Shown: positions 1 through 4,942 of the stretch, piece after piece
Layout: each line of letters opens with the position of its first letter
Position numbering within the stretch: the stretch's first letter is position 1
NCBI GenBank assembly: GCA_947627395.1
Contig: CANQVW010000094.1
Span: forward strand, 1-6,249
From: an uncultured Bacilli bacterium
GTDB taxonomy: Bacteria > Bacillota_I > Bacilli_A > ML615J-28 > CAG-698
Reading direction: 5' to 3'
Length of the DNA: 6,249 nt
Made by a program: the position numbers and the translations under genes
Notes under the pieces: generated by a model
What the model saw: the letters and a program-made list of their open reading frames with translations, nothing else
Databases searched by the model: none
Told to the model about the DNA's origin: nothing

Positions 1-622
1 AAATCCAAATTTGTTTGATGGCTTCAAATTCTCCACCAATCATTTGTAATAGTGCTGGGCCTAAAGAACGTGCTGGATTAACAGATGTTCCTGTTAAATG
101 AATTCCTAGTAAATGAACTAAAGTTAAAGATAATCCAATAACAACTCCAACTACTGCTTTATTTTCTGTTTTAGAGGTTACTCCTAAAATGGATAAAACA
201 AAAACAAATGTTAATACGATTTCAACAATTAAAGCAATGGCTAGTGAACCACCTTTTCCATAATCTTGTAAAGCCTGTTGAGCTACATTACCACCTAAAT
301 TTTTAAAGCTTCCAAAGAATAAACCGACAACAGCTGCACCAATAATTGCACCTAAAATTTGACTTCCAACATAAGCTAAAAATTCTTTCAATGTAATTTT
401 CTTTTGAATTAACATCGCGATAGAAACAGCTGGATTAATATGACATCCTGAGATATTACCAATGGAATATGCCATAGCCACAATTACTAATCCAAATGTT
501 AGAGCTGTAGCCATAATTCCTGCTTGATCACTACATCCTGTTGCAACTGCAACACCACATCCAAAAATGACTAAAACTGCTGTGCCGATGATTTCAGCAA
601 CACATTTTTTTAAAAGATTCAT
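1..622 (-). CDS. aqpZ: Aquaporin, AqpZ-type water channel (MIP family), 3' end cut by window edge
   Basis: Membrane channel for passive water movement across the cytoplasmic membrane. The ATG at 622 follows a strong AAAGGAGGT site (628-636, 5 nt spacing), and 207 codons are visible before the left edge. Both half-helix NPA motifs are present: SGCHINPAVS (Asn63-Ala65) and TSVNPARS (Asn182-Ala184). By alignment to E. coli AqpZ (from memory) the four aromatic/arginine filter positions are Phe43, His170, Thr179 and Arg185. This is the water-selective set, not the Trp/Gly/Phe/Arg set of glycerol facilitators. Hydrophobic helices lie near residues 8-27, 36-55, 82-103, 127-147 and 156-176. The sixth helix would follow the last visible residues (QIWI), so only roughly 20-30 residues are missing. 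The gene starts 53 bp after the MscS stop with no terminator or clear promoter between, so co-transcription is likely. Family assignment is firm; the symbol is by similarity, and substrates other than water cannot be excluded. Confidence 0.95.
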   Translation of the reverse strand, partial: MNLLKKCVAEIIGTAVLVIFGCGVAVATGCSDQAGIMATALTFGLVIVAMAYSIGNISGCHINPAVSIAMLIQKKITLKEFLAYVGSQILGAIIGAAVVGLFFGSFKNLGGNVAQQALQDYGKGGSLAIALIVEIVLTFVFVLSILGVTSKTENKAVVGVVIGLSLTLVHLLGIHLTGTSVNPARSLGPALLQMIGGEFEAIKQIWI

Positions 623-675
623 TTTTTACCTCCTTTATCAACTATTTTGAATCTTTTTTTGATGTTCATTATTCT

Positions 676-1665
676 CTATTTTACATTTTGTTTTATATTT
701 GTTTGAATATTCTTAGTATTTGTTGTTTTTTTATTTTCTATAACAGTAGGTTGATTAAGAACAATTTGAGGAAATGGAATATTAATATGATTTTCGTCAA
801 ATAATAATTTTAATTCTTTATTTAAGTCACGTTGTACTTGATAAATATCTTCCTCTTTACACTTTGCAGTCACTAATAAGTCAACACTAGATTGTCCCAA
901 CGCTGTAACTCCTTTATAAAATGGTCCTTCAACAATCGCAGGAATGTGGTCATGAATTTGATTTAAATTTTTAAGGATAACTTCCTCCACTTTTGGAAGA
1001 GATTCACCATATTCAATTCCTATCGTTGCTTTTGCTAATGAAAGTTCTTTGGTTTGATTAATTACAGATTTAATTTCACTGTTGTTAATAATTTTAATAT
1101 TTCCCCCAGCATCTATAATCTTAGTTGTACGAATACCAATTTCTAATACAGTTCCACGCCAATCATCAATAATAACAATATCTCCTACTTGATATTCACC
1201 TTCAATTACAATGAATAATCCAGCAATGATGTCAGCAATCAAACTTTGGGCACCTAAACCTATTACCAAAGATAAAATTCCTGCACTAGCTAGTAAAGTT
1301 CCCGTTTGAACTCCAAATGCACCTAAAACGAGTAAAATAGTTGCAATGGCAATAATCCATTTAATTAAACTATTCAGTAAAGTTGCAATGGTTTTTCCTC
1401 TTTTTGTCTTTGTTAATGATTTTTTCACACCCCATCGACAAACTAAAGAAACAATAAAAGCTAAAGTAACAATTTCAATACTTCGAATAATGGTAGGTAT
1501 TTTCATGTATAAAGATTGGATATGAGTGTTATCAGAAATACTCTTATTGAATATAGACTCTGCTTCATCAAAAATTTGTTTAGAAAATATAATTGCAACA
1601 ATTGTAATTCCTAAAAAAAGAAAAAAGATAATTGTTGAAACAATAGAATGTTTTTTTTGCTTCAT
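676..1665 (-). CDS. MscS-family small-conductance mechanosensitive ion channel
   Basis: Predicted tension-gated channel of the cytoplasmic membrane that releases small solutes on sudden osmotic downshift (known family role). The 329 residues carry hydrophobic segments at about 8-28, 58-78 and 97-117, then the pore helix TM3 at about 122-155. The pore stretch GLGAQSLIADIIAGLFIV lines up with E. coli MscS TM3, with small Gly/Ala residues for helix packing. The beta domain follows (EYQVGDIVIIDDWRGTV, about 158-173, then NSEIKSVINQT at 195-205). The cytoplasmic alpha/beta domain ends with the usual IPFPQ at 296-300. After it comes a polar Asn/Lys/Thr tail (about 305-329) of no evident function. 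The ATG at 1665 has an AAGGAG site (1673-1678) that overlaps the stop codon of the gene before it, and 11 bp separate the two genes, indicating translational linkage. The stop is TAG. It resembles YkuT/YnaI-like members rather than MscK-type giants. Family assignment is very secure. Confidence 0.97.
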   Translation of the reverse strand: MKQKKHSIVSTIIFFLFLGITIVAIIFSKQIFDEAESIFNKSISDNTHIQSLYMKIPTIIRSIEIVTLAFIVSLVCRWGVKKSLTKTKRGKTIATLLNSLIKWIIAIATILLVLGAFGVQTGTLLASAGILSLVIGLGAQSLIADIIAGLFIVIEGEYQVGDIVIIDDWRGTVLEIGIRTTKIIDAGGNIKIINNSEIKSVINQTKELSLAKATIGIEYGESLPKVEEVILKNLNQIHDHIPAIVEGPFYKGVTALGQSSVDLLVTAKCKEEDIYQVQRDLNKELKLLFDENHINIPFPQIVLNQPTVIENKKTTNTKNIQTNIKQNVK

Positions 1666-1672
1666 ATAATGA

Positions 1673-1678
1673 CTCCTT
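1673..1678 (-). promoter_or_regulatory. Ribosome binding site of the MscS gene, overlapping the upstream stop codon
   Basis: AAGGAG on the minus strand, 7 nt before the ATG at 1665. It shares bases with the TAA stop (1677-1679) of the membrane protein gene before it. This arrangement lets ribosomes finishing the first gene assist initiation on the second and supports a single operon. Confidence 0.85.
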
Positions 1679-2159
1679 ATGTTGTTTTCTTTGTTTTAAA
1701 TGTTTTTTTATAAATGACTTGTTGATTTGCATCATTATCAATTACTTCTAAAGTATAAGGTAAATTCGGTTTTAGATCTTCAAACTTGCCTTCATTTACC
1801 CCTTGTTGCAAAGAAGCTTTTCGATGTGTTAAATCGTTATACAAAATAATTTGCAAGTTTTCTCCTTCTACTTTCATTTCGTATTCCACAATCGTATCTG
1901 AAATGACTAGATCCAAAACTTCCACATTCGATTTAGATGTTGGAACTGAAGGAGCTACTGTTAATGTTGCTACGATAAGCATTAAAAAACTACTCATTAA
2001 AATAGATATCGCTGAAGACTTCTTTTTAGTTACATAATGATCATTATCAGGAACAGGATTAATTTCTGTTGCATCTTTATTTCCAGGAAAATCATTTGCT
2101 TTTCCCATTAGTGATGGTTCACCTATTTCTTCATTAGATCGAACATGATATTGATTCAT
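1677..2159 (-). CDS. Small single-pass membrane protein with extracytoplasmic FN3-like domain, function unknown
   Basis: I do not recognise a named family. The 160 residues fall into three parts. Residues 1-47 are a polar, acidic N-terminal tail rich in Asp, Asn, Glu and Pro, ending in a KKK cluster (45-47). One hydrophobic helix covers about 49-70. Residues 77-156 form a beta-rich domain. The pattern GKFEDLKPNLPYTLEVID (124-141) followed by a short loop and VIYKKTFKT (148-156) is the F/G strand signature of fibronectin type III-like folds, so an FN3-like domain is inferred. Lysines before the helix suggest N-inside topology with the FN3-like domain outside. The ATG at 2159 has an AAAGGAG site (2166-2172, 6 nt spacing). 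It is the first gene after a TG-extended promoter and is followed after 11 bp by the MscS gene. A role in sensing or modulating the channels, or in envelope binding, is guesswork from position. There is no lipobox, sortase motif or catalytic signature. Confidence 0.75.
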   Translation of the reverse strand: MNQYHVRSNEEIGEPSLMGKANDFPGNKDATEINPVPDNDHYVTKKKSSAISILMSSFLMLIVATLTVAPSVPTSKSNVEVLDLVISDTIVEYEMKVEGENLQIILYNDLTHRKASLQQGVNEGKFEDLKPNLPYTLEVIDNDANQQVIYKKTFKTKKTT

Positions 2160-2186
2160 TTCCTACTCCTTTAATTTTACATATTT

Positions 2187-2197
2187 ATTATAGCATA
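2187..2197 (-). promoter_or_regulatory. TG-extended -10 promoter of the membrane protein-mscS-aquaporin operon
   Basis: Minus strand reads TGCTATAAT (2187-2195): a consensus -10 (2187-2192) with the TGn extension. At 17 bp spacing the -35 position (2210-2215) reads TACCCT, which is poor, so recognition would depend on the extended -10. The expected start site near 2180 leaves a leader of about 20 nt containing only the ribosome binding site. The roughly 120 bp further upstream are extremely A/T rich and could act as an UP element (inference). Confidence 0.7.
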
Positions 2198-2334
2198 TTT
2201 ATAGGAAAAAGGGTATAGAATGCTTAAATTTTTATCTAAAAAGTATAAATTAAAAAATTTAATAGAAATAAATATAAAATTAAAAAATAAAGATAATAAA
2301 TAGGAAATTTTTATTAATGAATTTTATAGATAAT

Positions 2335-2360
2335 AAATTAAAAAGTGAGGATATCCTCAC
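2335..2360 (-). terminator. Intrinsic terminator of the hrb gene, overlapping its stop codon
   Basis: A perfect 16-bp palindrome, GTGAGGATATCCTCAC (2345-2360), forms a 6-bp stem with an ATAT loop. On the minus strand it is followed by TTTTTAATTT. Its first base is the last base of the hrb TAG stop, and the next in-frame codon is TGA, so the stem also carries a tandem stop. No plus-strand gene approaches it. Confidence 0.85.
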
Positions 2361-2962
2361 TATTTTGTTTGCTTCACAAAGTAAGATTTTCCAACAGTAC
2401 ATACTGGACATTCATAATCATCGGGCAGTTCTTCACCATAATAAACATATCCACAAACTTGACATACCCAAGCTGTTTTTCCTGATTCAGTTTTTAGTTT
2501 TAATACTTCTTCTTTATGTTCTTGATAATATTGATAAGTCATTGCTTCATCTTCTTTGAATTGTTCTGCTTCAATAACTTTTCCAATAAAAATTGTGTGG
2601 GTATCATTTTCAATGGTATCTATTTTTTCTAAGTACATATATCCAACTAAATCCGCTGGAATTTGAACTCCATTGATTTCAATAGATTCAACATCTTTAA
2701 ACTTATCTACATCCCTTGAGCTTTGAAATCCAAATGTTTGAATAATAGAACCATCATTATTTTTTCCAAATATGCTAATAGCAAAATGAGTTGTGTTATG
2801 CATCACTTCATTGGTGTAATTTTTCTTCATAACAGCAACACTTATTAAAGGATGATCTCCTCCGCCTACTTGTGAAACTGCATCAACAAAGCAAGCGGCT
2901 TTTTGTGTAGATAACACATACATTCCTTGGGATATCTTGTGTAACATTTTTTCATTTTTCAC
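2360..2962 (-). CDS. hrb: Flavin reductase-rubredoxin fusion (high-molecular-weight rubredoxin, Hrb type)
   Basis: Cytoplasmic electron-transfer protein. In anaerobes, proteins of this architecture take electrons from NAD(P)H via FMN to a rubredoxin centre and pass them to flavodiiron proteins (FprA) that reduce O2 or NO (known for Moorella Hrb). Residues about 5-155 form the flavin reductase-like FMN-binding domain (GMYVLST at 13-19, HPLISVAVMKKNYT at 37-50). Residues about 165-196 are a rubredoxin: WVCQVCGYVY (Cys167, Cys170) and YECPVC (Cys185, Cys188), all four iron ligands present. The loop that usually reads QVTS-x-PP is QVGGGDHP here. The start is GTG at 2962: its AAGGGAGGT site is 7 nt away, whereas the in-frame ATG at 2947 would be 22 nt away. 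It is monocistronic, with its own promoter and terminator. No flavodiiron partner lies in the window, so electron acceptor and donor remain inferred. Confidence 0.95.
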   Translation of the reverse strand: MKNEKMLHKISQGMYVLSTQKAACFVDAVSQVGGGDHPLISVAVMKKNYTNEVMHNTTHFAISIFGKNNDGSIIQTFGFQSSRDVDKFKDVESIEINGVQIPADLVGYMYLEKIDTIENDTHTIFIGKVIEAEQFKEDEAMTYQYYQEHKEEVLKLKTESGKTAWVCQVCGYVYYGEELPDDYECPVCTVGKSYFVKQTK

Positions 2963-2969
2963 TTGTTTT

Positions 2970-2978
2970 ACCTCCCTT
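2970..2978 (-). promoter_or_regulatory. Ribosome binding site fixing the GTG start of hrb
   Basis: AAGGGAGGT on the minus strand, 7 nt before GTG at 2962. It decides against the downstream ATG at 2947, which would be too far away for this site and has no site of its own. Confidence 0.85.
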
Positions 2979-2987
2979 ACATATTAG

Positions 2988-3016
2988 ATTATATCATTTA
3001 AAACTGAAAAAAGCAA
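2988..3016 (-). promoter_or_regulatory. Promoter of hrb with TG-extended -10
   Basis: On the minus strand, TGATATAAT (2988-2996) is a consensus -10 with the TGn extension. At 17 bp spacing the -35 is TTGCTT (3011-3016), matching the first three consensus bases. Transcription should start near 2981, only about 20 nt before the start codon, leaving no room for a riboswitch. Confidence 0.8.
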
Positions 3017-3020
3017 CGAA

Positions 3021-3045
3021 AATACATTATGAATACATATTATGA
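3021..3045 (-). repeat. Short tandem direct repeat just upstream of the hrb -35
   Basis: On the minus strand TCATAATATGTAT (3033-3045) is followed at once by TCATAATGTATT (3021-3032), the second unit lacking two bases. The pair ends 4 bp before the -35 element. The position suits a regulator binding site, but AT-rich sequence makes chance repeats common, and I do not recognise the motif as a known operator. Confidence 0.4.
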
Positions 3046-3165
3046 TTCCTTAAGATTAAAGAGTATTGTGAATAATTTTACCAATTTTGCCTCATAAAAA
3101 ATACTATTGATATTTTTTATCACTAGAGTTTTTGACAAGCTTATCTTTTTTAACGGTCCATAATA

Positions 3166-3568
3166 TTAATATAATGGATTTTCTTTTTTACCGATAGGTA
3201 AATGATTATCTACAAAATTAGACAAATTTATTTTTAATTTGAATGACTACAAAACTTATAGTTCTATTATTTATAGAAAAACTTTTAAAACTTGAGGACA
3301 TTTTTGCACTTTATCTAAAAATTTAATATTTTACCTTCAAGAATAAGAATGCTAGAATTATAACTAGATAATTGAAAGAGAATGATTTTATATCAAATTC
3401 AAAATTAATACTTATAATTTTCATAACGAAATTGATTTATTAAATATGTTTAATCCGTTTGCCTTGTACCAAATACAATGCATGGTTTTTATTTGAATGA
3501 CTTTTCCATTCTATTAATTTATTATATATTTCTCTTCGTATATTTTTATATCCTAGTATATTATACAT
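3166..3568 (-). pseudogene. Decayed AAA+ ATPase of the AAA_14/DUF4143 (COG1373) type, N-terminal remnant
   Basis: No open frame survives, but fragments in changing minus-strand frames read in the correct order of this family. From ATG at 3568: NIRREIYNKLIEWKSHSNK, the usual N-terminus (compare K-I-Y-x-x-L-x-x-W-K), then ALYLVQGKRIKHI and a stop at 3440, where a GxxRxxGKT Walker A should be. A frame change gives TYLINQFRYENYKY (3408-3449), the normal sequence after GKT. Another gives INFEFD (from 3409). Then FLDKVQKCPQVLK (3283-3321) is Walker B with the catalytic Glu turned to Lys (family: LDEVQxCP). Finally NLSNFVDNHLPIGKKENPLY (3169-3228) matches the family stretch ending S-F-P-V-G-K, and a stop follows at 3166. 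Intact proteins are about 400 residues, so most of the gene is gone. There is no ribosome binding site before 3568. An open tail continues to about 3040 but is not recognisable. Identification is from motif memory, not a search. Confidence 0.7.
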
Positions 3569-3589
3569 AAATCATTTCATTCTGAATTT

Positions 3590-3680
3590 AATATACTTTT
3601 CTTCTATTCTTTAAAAAATTTTATATTTTATATTGAATATAAAAATGCGAATTCGTATTTATTCTAGTATGTTTTACATT
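3590..3680 (-). other. Possible second, more decayed copy of the ATPase 5' end
   Basis: Minus-strand sequence from ATG at 3679 resembles that from ATG at 3568: M-stop-N-I-L-E-stop-I-R against MYNILGYKNIR, including a shared CATACTAG/ATACTAG core and a TACGAA block. After a frame change, FKE-stop-KKS could correspond to LIEWKSHS, with TGG changed to TAG. The match is weak and the DNA is very AT rich, so this is a suggestion only. Otherwise the stretch between the lipoprotein terminator and the ATPase remnant holds no gene that I can see. Confidence 0.2.
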
Positions 3681-3715
3681 AATTATTAAAAAAGGTCATG
3701 ATGTACATGGCCTTT
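3681..3715 (-). terminator. Intrinsic terminator of the lipoprotein gene, overlapping its stop codon
   Basis: Minus strand: AAAGGCCATG, loop TACAT, CATGACCTTT, then a T tract. The 10-position stem (3691-3700 with 3706-3715) has one A/C mismatch. It is followed by TTTAATAATT, giving six consecutive T with the stem end. The stem starts inside the TAA stop codon (3714-3716). Confidence 0.8.
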
Positions 3716-4805
3716 AATCATCAAAATGTCTAAATAATCGATCATCGGATTCATTGTTAGAAAATTTATAATCATAAGTTCCATCTTGATTTTCGATGAC
3801 AACAAATTTACCTCTACTTCCATCGATATTATAACTTACTTCAATCCAAGTAGACTGACTACGTTCTACTCTTTCTATTTCATAATATCCACGGGATGTT
3901 CCACTAATAAATTCTATTTCATATTCAGTTTCTTTGTTTTCTTTTTCAAAACTAACTTCTGTTTTTTCAACAATTTTTCCATCTTGATAAACACTATATA
4001 AATATGAATTTTCACTTTCTAAGAATTTTCCTTCTTGTTCAGTTTCATTTTCATAAGTCATACGAACATAGTTTCTAGAATCATTTTGAACTTCAGATGC
4101 ACGTATTGAAAATTCATGGCTGATTTCAACTTCATTTCCTTCTTGTTCTTTTGTTTCACTTCTTGTACCTGTGATGAAATAGTAGATAGGTTGATGATTT
4201 TCATCTTCTCCCATTTCCATTACTCCTTCAACAGAATATCCTTTATAAGTTTCAACTTCATTTCCTTCTTGATGTTCATATCCTCCTGCTTCTTGTTCAG
4301 TATAATACATCACATGAGTTACAGGATCCCCATTCACATCTTGTCCTTGAATAGTTAGTTTATATTGATAAGAAGATAAATTAGCATCTGTTGCTTGATT
4401 ATTTTCAAGTGTTGTTGATATAGAAGATTTATTTAAGAATTCGTTTAACATATTAAAATAACGATTGAATGTTTCTGCTTGTCCTTGTACTTTTTGCACA
4501 GCATCGCTTCCACTTTCTGGTAAATTAAAATCTTCATTGGAAAGAGTTTCTCTTGTTTTACTCATAACAACATTATTTTGATCTTGAAAAGATAATAATT
4601 CAGATGTAGTTACAAAAGCCATTCCATATAATGATTCTACACTCTCTAATCCTTGATAAGATCCTATTTCAGATGGTTTCGATAGATCTGTGAATGGATT
4701 TTCATTTTGATTAGAGCACCCTACACATAAAACAACGACACAGCATATAAAAACAACCATCATGATTGTTTTTATAAAACAATGATGAAAGAAAGTTTTT
4801 TTCAT
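3714..4805 (-). CDS. Uncharacterised beta-rich lipoprotein
   Basis: Probable membrane-anchored protein on the outer face of the cytoplasmic membrane; I recognise no named family. The 363 residues begin with a lipoprotein-type signal: MKK, a hydrophobic stretch (about 11-29) and VVLCVGC, with Cys30 as the likely lipidated residue. The -3 residue is Cys, which departs from the usual Leu-type lipobox. Residues 31-145 are polar and mostly helical in character. From about 146 to 350 the protein is a run of alternating polar/hydrophobic strands (YQYKLTIQGQ, HVMYYTEQ, YYFITGTRSETK, EFSIRASE, YVRMTYENET, YLYSVYQDGKIVEKTEVSF), which suggests a large antiparallel beta meander or barrel. QEGNEVE occurs at 179-185 and 221-227, and QEGK at 257-260. 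The domain is strongly acidic. The ATG at 4805 follows AAAGGAGA (4814-4821, 8 nt). The gene has its own promoter and terminator and no operon partner. A substrate-binding or stress-related role would be speculation. Confidence 0.75.
   Translation of the reverse strand: MKKTFFHHCFIKTIMMVVFICCVVVLCVGCSNQNENPFTDLSKPSEIGSYQGLESVESLYGMAFVTTSELLSFQDQNNVVMSKTRETLSNEDFNLPESGSDAVQKVQGQAETFNRYFNMLNEFLNKSSISTTLENNQATDANLSSYQYKLTIQGQDVNGDPVTHVMYYTEQEAGGYEHQEGNEVETYKGYSVEGVMEMGEDENHQPIYYFITGTRSETKEQEGNEVEISHEFSIRASEVQNDSRNYVRMTYENETEQEGKFLESENSYLYSVYQDGKIVEKTEVSFEKENKETEYEIEFISGTSRGYYEIERVERSQSTWIEVSYNIDGSRGKFVVIENQDGTYDYKFSNNESDDRLFRHFDD
4124..4271 (-). repeat. Internal direct repeat within the lipoprotein gene
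   Basis: A 22-bp stretch encoding QEGNEVE is identical at 4124-4145 and 4250-4271, 126 bp (42 codons) apart. Eleven bases of it (coding QEG) recur at 4027-4037, a further 36 codons along. The identity covers third codon positions. The spacing is compatible with repeated beta-strand units in the protein. Confidence 0.75.
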
Positions 4806-4844
4806 TTTTTACATCTCCTTTGAATGAAAACTCACTTCAAATGT

Positions 4845-4873
4845 ATTGTATCACTTTCTATTTTCATTTGCAA
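4845..4873 (-). promoter_or_regulatory. Promoter of the lipoprotein gene with TG-extended -10
   Basis: Minus strand TTGCAA (4868-4873), 17 bp, then TACAAT (4845-4850) preceded by TGA, making a TGn extension. The -35 matches four of six consensus bases. The expected start near 4838 gives a leader of about 33 nt. It lies between the groEL terminator and the lipoprotein start, so this gene is its own unit. Confidence 0.75.
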
Positions 4874-4900
4874 GTATTATGCTTCTCATTTTTATCTTAT

Positions 4901-4929
4901 AAAAAAAAGAGTACATTTCTGCACTCTTT
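4901..4929 (-). terminator. Strong intrinsic terminator of groEL
   Basis: On the minus strand AAAGAGTGCA pairs with TGTACTCTTT across a GAAA tetraloop (4916-4919): ten pairs including one G-U. A run of T follows (4901-4908 are all A on the plus strand). It begins 13 bp after the groEL stop. On the plus strand the stem has a mismatch and no T tract, so it acts in one direction. Confidence 0.95.
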
Positions 4930-4942
4930 ATATAAACGATAA

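Noticed and set aside
2216..2344. Possible small gene or RNA in the AT-rich stretch before the channel operon
   Set aside because: I found no start with a ribosome site, no stable stem other than the hrb terminator, and no recognisable translation. It is almost pure A/T.
2945..2947. ATG at 2947 as the hrb start
   Set aside because: The only good ribosome binding site is 22 nt from it but 7 nt from the GTG at 2962.
3132..3175. Plus-strand promoter from TTGACA at 3132-3137
   Set aside because: The nearest -10-like hexamers are CATAAT at 21 bp and TATAAT at 32 bp, both too far, and no plus-strand gene follows. The bases are part of the decayed ATPase region.
3351..3368. CTAG-AATTATAA-CTAG inverted repeat as an insertion-sequence end
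   Set aside because: The arms are only 4 bp, no transposase lies nearby, and it sits within the ATPase remnant.
3643..3660. Hairpin AAATGCG/CGTATTT as a second terminator
   Set aside because: On the minus strand it contains an A/C mismatch and only AT-rich pairs otherwise, and it lies downstream of an already adequate terminator.
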